The notes beneath the pieces were generated by a model that was not told the DNA's origin, ran no database searches, and worked only from the letters and a program-made list of their open reading frames with translations. Shown piece after piece: positions 35,510 through 43,963 of a stretch of DNA of 64,000 bases. Origin of the DNA: Cyclobacteriaceae bacterium (GTDB taxonomy: Bacteria > Bacteroidota > Bacteroidia > Cytophagales > Cyclobacteriaceae); contig CP129487.1 of assembly GCA_030584025.1 (NCBI GenBank), positions 3,243,001-3,307,000 of the forward strand, in the 5' to 3' direction. A program made the translations under genes and the position numbers. Positions within the stretch are counted from its first letter, which is position 1, and each line of letters begins with the position of its first letter.

Positions 35510-36739
35510 ATGAAAAAGAATTTAAAGTTAGGCCTGTTCGGATTTGGTTGCGTGGGTCAGGGCCTTTATCACGTGTTGCATGAAACAAAGGGCATAAAAG
35601 CAGAGATAAAAAAGATCTGCGTAAAGAACCCAAACAAAAAGCGTTCATTGCCTGATCATTTTTTTACACTCAACGCAGAAGATATTTTACTTGACCCGGA
35701 GATTGATGTGGTGGTGGAGTTAATTGATGACGCTTCAGCCGCATTTACCATCGTAAAAAAAGCGTTGCAAAACGGGAAGCACGTAGTAACCGCCAACAAA
35801 AAAATGTTAGCCGAAAACCTGGAAGAAATTTTTCACCTCCAACAGCAATACAATAAATCTGTATTGTATGAAGGAGCCGTGTGTGGCAGCATCCCCATCT
35901 TACGCAACCTTGAAGAATACTACGACAACGATTTGATCTCAGGCATTGAAGGGATTTTCAACGGATCTACCAACTACATCCTTACCAAAGTTTTTGAAGA
36001 GCGTAAAAACTATGCCGATGCACTTCGCCAGGCACAGGACCTTGGCTTTGCTGAAAGTGACCCCAGCCTGGATGTAAAAGGGTTTGATCCAAAATTTAAA
36101 CTGGTGATTGCGATCGCGCATGCGTTTGGTGTATTCGTTAAGCCGGAGCACATTTTCAACATCGGCATTGATGGCATCAGCGATCTGGATCTAAAATTTG
36201 CACGCGAGAAAGGCTATGGCATTAAACTGGTAGCGCGCGCCATTAAATCCGGTAACGAAGTATTTGGATTAGTCGCCCCGCAGTTCGTTGATCCGCATCA
36301 TCCCCTGAGTTCCGTACGCAACGAGTACAATGCGGTAACCGTACAAGGCGCTTTTTCGGAAAAGCAGCTATTTGTAGGAAAAGGTGCGGGCAGCTACCCC
36401 ACCGGTTCTGCTGTACTGTCGGACATTTCAGCCCTGACTTACGACTACCGGTACGAGTACAAAAAACTGCACCAGCAAGCCAACCTGGACTTTTCGAACG
36501 AAACCTCCATCGAAGCGTTCGTCCGGTTCCCGCATGGTACGGCCATTTCTATTCAGGATTTTGAAGAATTTCAATCGGGCTATGCCTCCAACGGGCAGCA
36601 TTACATGCTGGGTCGGGTAAGCCTGAAAAAACTGGCGGACTGGGCAACCTGGGAAAACGTAGGGATTATCCTTTCCCCAGAGGCCCGGTTTATCACCAAA
36701 ACTGAAAAAAGTGAAGTGTTGACATACTCTGCCGCCTGA
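35510..36739 (+). CDS. hom: Homoserine dehydrogenase
   Basis: Reduces aspartate semialdehyde to homoserine, the entry to this pathway, 409 residues. The nucleotide motif G-F-G-C-V-G-Q-G is at 10-17 and the catalytic region has G-I-F-N-G-S-T-N-Y-I-L with the later F-A-E-S-D-P-S-L-D-V-K-G-F-D motif that holds the catalytic Lys and Asp. There is no fused aspartokinase domain and the C-terminus (about 330-409) seems to be a short regulatory tail. Last gene of the riboswitch-controlled set. Confidence 0.95.
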   Translation: MKKNLKLGLFGFGCVGQGLYHVLHETKGIKAEIKKICVKNPNKKRSLPDHFFTLNAEDILLDPEIDVVVELIDDASAAFTIVKKALQNGKHVVTANKKMLAENLEEIFHLQQQYNKSVLYEGAVCGSIPILRNLEEYYDNDLISGIEGIFNGSTNYILTKVFEERKNYADALRQAQDLGFAESDPSLDVKGFDPKFKLVIAIAHAFGVFVKPEHIFNIGIDGISDLDLKFAREKGYGIKLVARAIKSGNEVFGLVAPQFVDPHHPLSSVRNEYNAVTVQGAFSEKQLFVGKGAGSYPTGSAVLSDISALTYDYRYEYKKLHQQANLDFSNETSIEAFVRFPHGTAISIQDFEEFQSGYASNGQHYMLGRVSLKKLADWATWENVGIILSPEARFITKTEKSEVLTYSAA

Positions 36740-36818
36740 AATAACGCTGCAACTTGAACATGATGAACATCAGGGCAAAAAACTGTGTTTTTATATGCAG
36801 TTTCACCCTTGGGAGCAA

Positions 36819-36826
36819 TATATTTG
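36819..36826 (+). promoter_or_regulatory. Candidate -7 element for nqrF
   Basis: TATATTTG (TAnnTTTG) 23 bases upstream of the nqrF ATG. It suggests that nqrF has its own transcript, separate from hom. Confidence 0.45.
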
Positions 36827-36849
36827 TGACCCATAAAACTTGATTTTAC

Positions 36850-38148
36850 ATGGTCATTGCAGCGTCTATTCTCGCCTTTACTTTCATTATTTTATTGCTG
36901 GTTGCCCTGCTTTTGTTTGCCCAGAAGAAACTGGTGCAGTCGGGCCCGGTACGGCTCTTTATTAACGGAGACGAGCAAAACCCGATTACCGTTTCTGCCG
37001 GTTCCTCCCTGTTAACAACCCTAGCCAACCAGAAAATCTTCATTCCATCAGCCTGTGGCGGTGGCGGAACCTGTGCCATGTGCAAGTGCGTGGTGGAAGA
37101 CGGAGGTGGTGATGTGTTGCCCACTGAAATGGGCCACTTAAGCCGTAAGGAAAAGGCCGACCATGTACGCCTGAGCTGCCAGGTAAAAGTAAAGCAGGAT
37201 ATGCGCATCCGCATACCCGAAGAAATTTTCGGTATCAAGAAGTGGGAATGCGAAGTGGTGTCGAACTATAACGTATCGACTTTTATTAAAGAATTTGTAG
37301 TGAAGTTGCCTCCGGGCGAAACGCTGAACTTTGAGGCTGGTGGATACATTCAGATTGACGTTCCCTCCATAAATGTGGATTTCAAAACCATGGACATCAC
37401 TCCGCACCCGGAGTTGGGCCACAAACCCGATGTATTCCAGGGTGATTGGGATAAGTTCAAGCTGTGGGATCTGAAAATGAAAAACGATGAGCCCATCTTC
37501 CGCGCATATTCAATGGCCAACCACCCGGCAGAAGGAAATATTGTGATGTTGAACATCCGTATTGCCACGCCACCGTGGGATCGTGCCAACAATAAATGGA
37601 TGGATGTAAATCCGGGTATTTGTTCTTCGTATGTATTCTCCCGCAAGCCAGGCGACAAGGTAACCATCTCCGGTCCGTACGGTGAATTCCACATCAACCC
37701 TACCCAGCGCGAAATGGTGTACATTGGTGGTGGTGCCGGTATGGCTCCATTGCGTGCGCAGATTTTCCACCTGTTCCATACTGAAAAGACAAATCGTAAG
37801 GTTTCGTATTGGTATGGTGGCCGCTCCAAAAAAGAACTTTTCTACGTAGAACACTTCCGCAAGATTGAGCAGGAGTTCCCGAACTTCCAGTTCAACATTG
37901 GTTTGTCTGAACCCCTTCCGGAAGACAACTGGAAAGTAAAGAAGAGCTTAGACGATAAAGAAGCCGATGGCTACGTTGGTTTTATTCACCAGTGTTTGTA
38001 CGACAACTACCTGAAAAACCATCCGGCTCCAGAAGACATTGAATTCTACCTGTGCGGTCCTCCGTTGATGAACGCAGCCGTGCTGAAAATGCTGGATGAT
38101 ATGGGTACACCAAAAGAAAACATCCGCTTTGACGACTTTGGCGGCTAA
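36850..38148 (+). CDS. nqrF: Na+-translocating NADH:quinone reductase subunit F
   Basis: NADH-oxidising subunit of the Na+-NQR complex, 432 residues. One N-terminal membrane helix (about 3-25), a [2Fe-2S] ferredoxin domain with cysteines in A-C-G-G-G-G-T-C-A-M-C-K-C and L-S-C-Q, then FAD-binding (R-A-Y-S-M-A-N) and NADH-binding domains (G-G-G-A-G-M-A-P-L, L-C-G-P-P-L-M) ending in D-D-F-G-G. Everything needed is present. The other five subunits are not in the window, which is unusual because nqrA-F normally form one operon. A terminator follows. Confidence 0.96.
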   Translation: MVIAASILAFTFIILLLVALLLFAQKKLVQSGPVRLFINGDEQNPITVSAGSSLLTTLANQKIFIPSACGGGGTCAMCKCVVEDGGGDVLPTEMGHLSRKEKADHVRLSCQVKVKQDMRIRIPEEIFGIKKWECEVVSNYNVSTFIKEFVVKLPPGETLNFEAGGYIQIDVPSINVDFKTMDITPHPELGHKPDVFQGDWDKFKLWDLKMKNDEPIFRAYSMANHPAEGNIVMLNIRIATPPWDRANNKWMDVNPGICSSYVFSRKPGDKVTISGPYGEFHINPTQREMVYIGGGAGMAPLRAQIFHLFHTEKTNRKVSYWYGGRSKKELFYVEHFRKIEQEFPNFQFNIGLSEPLPEDNWKVKKSLDDKEADGYVGFIHQCLYDNYLKNHPAPEDIEFYLCGPPLMNAAVLKMLDDMGTPKENIRFDDFGG

Positions 38149-38171
38149 TTCATAAAACAAAAAACAAGCAT

Positions 38172-38209
38172 AAGAGGGCATTGCAATCGTTTGTGGTGCC
38201 CTCTTCCTT
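38172..38209 (+). terminator. Intrinsic terminator after nqrF
   Basis: AAGAGGGCA (38172-38180) pairs with TGCCCTCTT (38197-38205), followed by CCTTTT. It lies 24 bases past the stop codon. Confidence 0.85.
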
Positions 38210-38268
38210 TTGGTAGTGTTTGAAATCAGGTTTCGATTTGCTTATTTAGATTAATCCAAACCCGACCC

Positions 38269-38817
38269 GTGAAAAAGGCTTTTGCCATATTCTTTCTGTT
38301 ACTCCTCCTTTTTTATACAGGAGGTTATTACCTGGTTTTTGTTGCCCTGAAACATCAATCGAATAAAAAACTGGCGCAGCTCTTTGATTCGGGCGAGTAT
38401 GCCGAAGAAGAAACCCTGACCATTAAAATTCCAGTTACCCTTCCCTACCCGGTATATGCAAACGGATTTGAACGGGTTAATGGTGAGTTTGAGTACAAAG
38501 GTGAATTTTTCAAACTGGTAAAACACAAACTCGATGGTGATACCCTGTACATTGTATGTTATAAAGATGTAAAAGCTAAAAGTATTTCAGCTGCGCTTGC
38601 AGACTTTGCTAAAGTCTCAAACGATATTCCATTATCCTCAAAATCTCCGATAAGCATCATTGGTAAGATAATTAAAGATTATGAACCGCTTCCAAAACTA
38701 GACCTGGCCCATCAGGATACAGGTTGGAGCAGAAATGCCCCCTTTGGAAACATGCAGCTGTTCATCCCCGAAATAACCCTTCCGGTTTTCTCGCCCCCTC
38801 CAAAGCAGGTTTGCTAA
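38269..38817 (+). CDS. Hypothetical membrane-anchored protein
   Basis: A 182-residue protein starting with GTG at 38269. One N-terminal membrane helix (about 4-25) is followed by an extracytoplasmic domain with several beta strands and a Pro-rich end (F-S-P-P-P-K-Q-V-C). No family recognised. It lies just upstream of a predicted outer-membrane barrel gene on the same strand, 100 bases apart, and the two may work together at the envelope. A single cysteine is the last residue. Confidence 0.7.
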   Translation: MKKAFAIFFLLLLLFYTGGYYLVFVALKHQSNKKLAQLFDSGEYAEEETLTIKIPVTLPYPVYANGFERVNGEFEYKGEFFKLVKHKLDGDTLYIVCYKDVKAKSISAALADFAKVSNDIPLSSKSPISIIGKIIKDYEPLPKLDLAHQDTGWSRNAPFGNMQLFIPEITLPVFSPPPKQVC

Positions 38818-38917
38818 CGTATTGATTTTTGTGTTGCCACAATCCACGCAAGCCTTTGGGCTAGTGTGCGTTTGTGTACGCAACTATGTACCCCATTTTA
38901 AACCTGCAAACACTACT

Positions 38918-40003
38918 ATGAAAAAAATATTTACGTATCCACTAATATTGCTTGCTGTATTGGCAAGTACCACACACTTCGTACAGGCACAAGGCTGTGT
39001 AGCCGTGCGAAACATGTCGAGCTGTTCATTAACATATGACAGTACCGCCAACTCCAAGTGGCAGCTCTCACTAAACTACCGGTTCTTCGAATCGTATAAA
39101 CATTTTCGTGGCGACCACGAAGAAAAAGAACGCGTAGAAAATGGAACAGAGGTAATCAACCACGATAACTCCATTCTGCTTGGCGTGTTGTACTCATTTA
39201 ATAATAGAATAAGTGCGGCAGTAACGATACCGTACCTATTCATTGATCGCTCATCCTTATATGAACATAAGGGCAACAACAGCGGGGAACGTTACCACAC
39301 CTCATCGAAAGGGCTGGGCGATATGCGCATCAGCGGATATTACAATGTTCTACCCTCGAATCATAAAACATTTCTTACGGTTGGTTTAGGTGTTAAACTG
39401 CCGACAGGTAATTACAACTATGAAGATTATTTTCACAAGACTGGATCACAGGGGCAAGACACACTGGTACTCCGTGCGGTAGATCAGTCCATTCAGCCGG
39501 GTGATGGCGGCACTGGCGCTATTATTGAGTTTGATTTCGCGCAGCAAGTAGGAAGAAACTTCCAGGTATTTGCTACGGGTATGTATATGTTCAACCCCCG
39601 CAACACAAATGGCACGTTGCGTAGCCCAAACCTGGTGAACAACATTCCACTCTCCAATGAAATGTCGGTGGTTGATCAATTCTTATTCCGGTTAGGCGGC
39701 CGGTATTTGGTAAATAAATTTCAATTCGCATTGGGCGGAAGATACGAGGGCATTCCGGTTGAAGATGTTTTTGGCAAGAGTGACGGATTCAGGAGGCCGG
39801 GCTACATCATCTCCCTTGAGCCAGCCATCACCTACTCATCCGGTAAGCACACATTTGATGTGAATTGCCCCATTGCATTGGAGCGTAACCGCACACAAAG
39901 TGTACTGGATAAACGTAGAACTGAGGTGTTGGGAACCTACCAACATGGCGATGCCGCCTTTGCCGATTACCTGGTATCACTCTCGTATGCGTATCGATTA
40001 TAG
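38918..40003 (+). CDS. Predicted outer-membrane beta-barrel protein
   Basis: A 361-residue exported protein. I choose the ATG at 38918 because it gives a signal peptide ending at V-Q-A-Q; the open frame extends back to 38822 without a good start. The mature part has alternating strands with S-L-N-Y-R-F-F, A-V-T-I-P-Y-L and G-L-G-V-K-L-P-T-G, and ends Y-L-V-S-L-S-Y-A-Y-R-L. This resembles the transporter/phenol-degradation MetA-like barrel group. Substrate unknown. The N-terminal mature region carries two cysteines near the signal cleavage site. The 40004-40164 gap after it shows nothing recognisable. Confidence 0.75.
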   Translation: MKKIFTYPLILLAVLASTTHFVQAQGCVAVRNMSSCSLTYDSTANSKWQLSLNYRFFESYKHFRGDHEEKERVENGTEVINHDNSILLGVLYSFNNRISAAVTIPYLFIDRSSLYEHKGNNSGERYHTSSKGLGDMRISGYYNVLPSNHKTFLTVGLGVKLPTGNYNYEDYFHKTGSQGQDTLVLRAVDQSIQPGDGGTGAIIEFDFAQQVGRNFQVFATGMYMFNPRNTNGTLRSPNLVNNIPLSNEMSVVDQFLFRLGGRYLVNKFQFALGGRYEGIPVEDVFGKSDGFRRPGYIISLEPAITYSSGKHTFDVNCPIALERNRTQSVLDKRRTEVLGTYQHGDAAFADYLVSLSYAYRL

Positions 40004-40164
40004 CATCTAAATAAAGTTCTTAAAAATAAACAGGTTGAGTGTTTAAGCTTGTCGGGGTGTGGAAACCGTGGTTAAGGGTGCCCACTCTGGCAGGCTTAAT
40101 TTATTTATATCCATGAGGAAGGTGTTTTCAATTCTGTCTATCTTCACCCATATTTTTAATCGCT

Positions 40165-41325
40165 ATGGATTTAACCATCTTTTTCTCCCCGCTTGACGAA
40201 TCCATTTATTCGAATATTACTTCTTCATCCTCCTTTTATAAAAGTATCCGGTTCTTTGGTGAAAAAATGCCCAACTATAAAGATTCGCACATCGCCCTGA
40301 TTGGCGTAACGGAGAACCGGGGAGCCGGAAACAATACGGGCACATCAAAAGCCGCAGATGAAATCAGGAAAAAACTGTATGCCCTAAAAAAAGGCAGTGG
40401 CAAGTACCGCATTGTTGACCTGGGAAATTTAAAACCGGGACATGACTTACAGGAAACCTATACGCGCATCAGCGAGGTGTGTCGCATATTGTTGGAAAAC
40501 AACGTACTGCCCATCATCCTGGGCGGCTCGCACGATCTGGATTACGGCCAGTATGCCGCCTACGAAACCATGGAAAAGCTCATCAGCTTTTTAAATGTAG
40601 ATGCATTTCTGGATTTAGATGAGGATCGCGAAGCACCCGCTCAAAAGCAACACATTCATAAAGTATTGTTGCATGAACCGAATTATCTATTTAGCTACAC
40701 ACATCTCGCCTATCAAAGTTATCTTATCGATCAGCTTTCGGTAGCTGTACTGGAAAAACTGTATTTCGAGGCTTTTCGTATTGGCCAGATGCGAACTAAC
40801 CTGCAAGAGATGGAGCCCGTCATCCGCAATGCCGACATGCTTTCGTTCGACATCACCGCTATTAAATCTGCTGATGCGCCCGGCAATGCAAACGCTCAAC
40901 CTTTCGGACTAACCGGTGAAGAAGCCTGCCAGATTTGCTGGTATGCCGGACAAAACGAAAAACTAAGTTCGGTTGGCTTTTATGAATACAACCCGGAGCT
41001 TGATGATGCACACAAAAAAACAGCCAGCGTAGTAGCCACCATGGTGTGGTATTTTATTGAAGGATACTACCACCGTAAAAAAGAACAAAACTTCAAAAGC
41101 AACGACTTTTTAAAATACGTGGTGGCCATGCCGGTAGAAACTGAAACCATTACGTTTTACAAGAGTAAGTTCAGCGAGCGCTGGTGGATGGAAGTGCCCT
41201 ACCCGGGCGGCTTTGAACGCTATGCACGCAACAGCATTGTGCCCTGCAGCTACAACGATTACCAAACCGCTACCAAAGGTGAAGTGCCTGAGCGGTATAT
41301 CAGTATGGTAGCGAAGTTGAGTTAG
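40165..41325 (+). CDS. Arginase/formimidoylglutamase-family protein with altered metal site
   Basis: A 386-residue ureohydrolase-fold protein. The first metal motif is present as G-G-S-H-D-L-D-Y near 116-123. The second, normally D-A-H-x-D, reads N-V-D-A-F-L-D, so the histidine is lost. The third, normally S-x-D-x-D-x-x-D-P, reads S-F-D-I-T-A-I-K-S-A-D-A-P, so one aspartate is lost. Databases often call Bacteroidota relatives formimidoylglutamase, but these losses make ordinary binuclear Mn catalysis doubtful. It may be a regulator or an enzyme with a different centre. No hut genes are near. Confidence 0.85.
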   Translation: MDLTIFFSPLDESIYSNITSSSSFYKSIRFFGEKMPNYKDSHIALIGVTENRGAGNNTGTSKAADEIRKKLYALKKGSGKYRIVDLGNLKPGHDLQETYTRISEVCRILLENNVLPIILGGSHDLDYGQYAAYETMEKLISFLNVDAFLDLDEDREAPAQKQHIHKVLLHEPNYLFSYTHLAYQSYLIDQLSVAVLEKLYFEAFRIGQMRTNLQEMEPVIRNADMLSFDITAIKSADAPGNANAQPFGLTGEEACQICWYAGQNEKLSSVGFYEYNPELDDAHKKTASVVATMVWYFIEGYYHRKKEQNFKSNDFLKYVVAMPVETETITFYKSKFSERWWMEVPYPGGFERYARNSIVPCSYNDYQTATKGEVPERYISMVAKLS

Positions 41326-41356
41326 AGTTGAGGAAGTTCAGGCGTCCCTAACGAGA

Positions 41357-42292
41357 CTAATTACTATTAGCTATTTTTATTCGTTGATTTTGTACTTTTT
41401 GATAGCGCTCTCCATTATAGACCAACACTTCCGACCAAAACATATCGGTATCAGGCTTCACAACCTCGCAGAGTAAGATTGGCATATCCATTATTAAAAT
41501 AGGAATTACTTGAACCTGAACAATGTTTCCAGGATCACCCATTACATAAATTTCATTCGTTTGACTGTTTGCAGTTTTATGAATAAATGTCTTCTGATCT
41601 GTGTTTGAAATTGTTAAAATCAATTCATTGTTTAGGATATATTGAAAATGCTCAATGCCATTAGTTATTGAAACTTCATGTTCCAAGAAACTCTGTTCAA
41701 TTTCCGAAATAATTTCTTCTTCAATAATACTTTGTATCGCTAAGTCATCAAATTTGGGCTTAATCCCGCCAATACAATATGTCGCTGTTTTTTGCTTAGT
41801 TGTAGTTTCATAAACCGCAATGAAAACAGGTGATATGCTTTGATCAAGAAATTCAAAGCTCTTTAGTTTTATCTCACTGTTAATTTGCTTATTACTGGAG
41901 TCGTAAAGCCAAATTCTGTCTAATCCTCTTATGTCAAAATTTGCAGAAGCAATCTTAGTCGAAATTATATTTCTTGAGTTCTCATCATCTCTATATACTC
42001 TTTCGGATAACTTTGATATACTATCATATTCCTCCCAAGTATTAATTGGTCGATTGAAGTAAAGCTCTGTGAATATTTCATTATTTTCCAAAAAATAGAA
42101 ATGCTGCACAAAGCCGATATATGTTGTTGAGTCATCAATTAATTTCGCTTTACTGTTTTCATAGTTTGATCTAACTGCCGTAGAATCAAGTTCATTTGAA
42201 TCAACAACTTGTTCTTCATTAGCAAAGTCTATCTGCGATCTCTCTTTGGAGCAAGAAAGAAACAGGGCTACTGCAAGAATTAATAATCTCAT
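41357..42292 (-). CDS. Hypothetical lipoprotein
   Basis: A 311-residue protein. I start at the ATG at 42292, which gives the lipoprotein signal M-R-L-L-I-L-A-V-A-L-F-L-S-C with Cys14; another ATG lies seven codons upstream. The mature part is acidic and hydrophilic, with no family recognised. Codon use is AT-rich compared with the arginase-family and NRAMP genes on either side, suggesting a recent arrival. It is convergent with the arginase-family gene and lies behind the NRAMP gene, about 30 bases apart on the same strand. Confidence 0.7.
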   Translation of the reverse strand: MRLLILAVALFLSCSKERSQIDFANEEQVVDSNELDSTAVRSNYENSKAKLIDDSTTYIGFVQHFYFLENNEIFTELYFNRPINTWEEYDSISKLSERVYRDDENSRNIISTKIASANFDIRGLDRIWLYDSSNKQINSEIKLKSFEFLDQSISPVFIAVYETTTKQKTATYCIGGIKPKFDDLAIQSIIEEEIISEIEQSFLEHEVSITNGIEHFQYILNNELILTISNTDQKTFIHKTANSQTNEIYVMGDPGNIVQVQVIPILIMDMPILLCEVVKPDTDMFWSEVLVYNGERYQKVQNQRIKIANSN

Positions 42293-42322
42293 TGAGCTAT
42301 TCGTTAAGTCCATTTATTAATA

Positions 42323-43591
42323 TCATATTCGAGCTCTGTACACCCACCCTCCCATTACAACCACCAACACCCCACTGCACCAAACCAACACCTTGAAATA
42401 ACTTTGGGATATCATGTTCAATGAAAGTAAAGCTTTCTCCACCTGATTCAAGCCAATCAACACTACGCTGCCCAACATGAGTAACAACAGCAAATTGTAG
42501 AAAAGGCTTGGTAGGTGGGAAGTTGAATTCACAGATCGTTGGTTGACCACCATGATGAGCAACGCCACCAACAACGGCAGCATCAATCCATTCAATGCCT
42601 GTACGGTAAGGATTACCGGTATCGGCTTTATGCCACTAATGCCGAACAAAAAGCCAACAAACAACACGGTGCCCCACACCAACCGCAACCTGCGTTGATC
42701 TTCCCATCCAAAAACGGTTGAAGCAATAATCGAGGAAGCATACGGTGCTGTGATGGAAGAAGAAAATCCTGCTGCAAACAACCCAACCCCCAGGGCAAGT
42801 GAACCTACCGGTCCAAGTTTTTCATGGAGCGAATCTGCCAATTCAGGAAAAGAAGAAAACGCCTGCACCGAAGTACCGGCAATCAGAATGGCTGCGGTAA
42901 TCAAACCGCCCACCAAAACCGAAACCGTGAGGCCGATGCGCATTAACGGAATCGTTTTCCCCTTGCTGATGCCTGATCCCAAAAAAATATTGTACGGTAC
43001 AATGGTAGTGCCTATCAGTCCAAGTATGAGCAATGCACTACCAGAAGGAAACGAAGGCATAACCGTATGTGTCAAAACATCTTTAATCGAGAACGGTTGT
43101 TGGAGGGCAAGAATAAAAAAGGCAACGCCCATTAATCCTACCAATACGGTCATCAACCACGATATCACCTGCCGCTTGTTCGTCCACAGCACCACAAATG
43201 AGGCGGCCGCCACCATCACCGTAAGTATTTTCACATCAACTGAAGTGAGCAGGTTTAATCCGGAAACAGCGCCCAGCATATTTCCAGCTTCATACGCAGC
43301 GCAACCCAGCATTACCGTAACGCCCACCAATACCATCAGGGCTTTGCCCCATGTATTACCAAAGCACTTTTGTGAAGCTTGCCCGAGATTTAATCCACTG
43401 CTGATTACAATACGTGCGGATGTTTCCTGTAGCAGCAAACAACCCAGTGTACCCAATGCCACCGCCCACAACAACTGAAGCTGATGCGTTGCCCCCGCAG
43501 TAATAGCCGTTGTAATGGTGCCCGGCCCGATAAACGCAGCTGAAATAACCGAGTACAGGATAACGCTGGAGAGTTTGGAGGGTGGGCGCAT
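42323..43591 (-). CDS. NRAMP-family transporter with atypical metal motif
   Basis: A 422-residue inner-membrane protein with about 11 helices. In NRAMP proteins helix 1 carries D-P-G-N, which binds the metal; here it reads G-P-G-T (I-G-P-G-T-I-T-T-A). Helix 6 normally has A-x-x-M-P-H-N; here it reads G-T-T-I-V-P-Y-N. Both the Asp/Asn and the Met/His ligands are replaced, so classical Mn/Fe transport is unlikely. Some NRAMP-related Mg2+ or other transporters also lack these residues. I use the ATG at 43591 rather than the TTG two codons upstream. Confidence 0.85.
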   Translation of the reverse strand: MRPPSKLSSVILYSVISAAFIGPGTITTAITAGATHQLQLLWAVALGTLGCLLLQETSARIVISSGLNLGQASQKCFGNTWGKALMVLVGVTVMLGCAAYEAGNMLGAVSGLNLLTSVDVKILTVMVAAASFVVLWTNKRQVISWLMTVLVGLMGVAFFILALQQPFSIKDVLTHTVMPSFPSGSALLILGLIGTTIVPYNIFLGSGISKGKTIPLMRIGLTVSVLVGGLITAAILIAGTSVQAFSSFPELADSLHEKLGPVGSLALGVGLFAAGFSSSITAPYASSIIASTVFGWEDQRRLRLVWGTVLFVGFLFGISGIKPIPVILTVQALNGLMLPLLVALLIMVVNQRSVNSTSHLPSLFYNLLLLLMLGSVVLIGLNQVEKALLSLNMISQSYFKVLVWCSGVLVVVMGGWVYRARI

Positions 43592-43675
43592 ACACAACTT
43601 GATCTTGTAAGATAAGTTTTCTCAAATAGAAATAGAAGTTGGTTTGCTATATTGAAGGAGAATAAATTCAAAATC

Positions 43676-43963
43676 ATGTGTGAACATCTAGCCGAATTGG
43701 AAAACGAACTCAAATCAAAAGGCATTAAAGAAACCTATCGCGGTCAGCCCTGGTCGGACAACTGCCGTGAATGGGTTTACTATGATTGCGTACTGGATGT
43801 TGAAAAATTAAAATCACGCTACGACTTGGCTACTTGTGTTACCATCAGCCGGAATGATGACCAGCGATCCGGAAGGGAGTTGGGATTTTACTGCGAACAA
43901 TGTCACGATGCGGTAATGGGATTACATCCGGAGGATGGGGTAGGGAAAGTCTACTTCGAATAA
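43676..43963 (+). CDS. Hypothetical small protein with C-x-x-C
   Basis: A 95-residue protein I do not recognise. The ATG at 43676 has AAGGAG about 15 bases upstream; a TTG at 43652 would be a longer alternative. It contains W-S-D-N-C-R-E-W-V-Y-Y-D-C and a C-E-Q-C-H motif near the end that could bind a metal or be redox active. The 3' end overlaps that of the second nucleotidyltransferase gene by 13 bases in convergent orientation, placing it at the edge of the RNA-repair island. Membership in the system is not shown. Confidence 0.7.
   Translation: MCEHLAELENELKSKGIKETYRGQPWSDNCREWVYYDCVLDVEKLKSRYDLATCVTISRNDDQRSGRELGFYCEQCHDAVMGLHPEDGVGKVYFE

Noticed and set aside
40004..40164. Possible structured RNA before the arginase-family gene
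   Set aside because: Some short inverted stretches exist but none matches a riboswitch core that I know, and no strong stem stands out.
41338..41358. Possible fifth REP-like palindrome (GTCCC-TAAC-GAGAC)
   Set aside because: The AGATGCC head is missing and the stem has a mismatch; too weak to list.
42750..43478. Open frame of 242 codons opposite the NRAMP gene
   Set aside because: It is the antisense shadow of a clear membrane transporter; composition is low complexity and no family fits.
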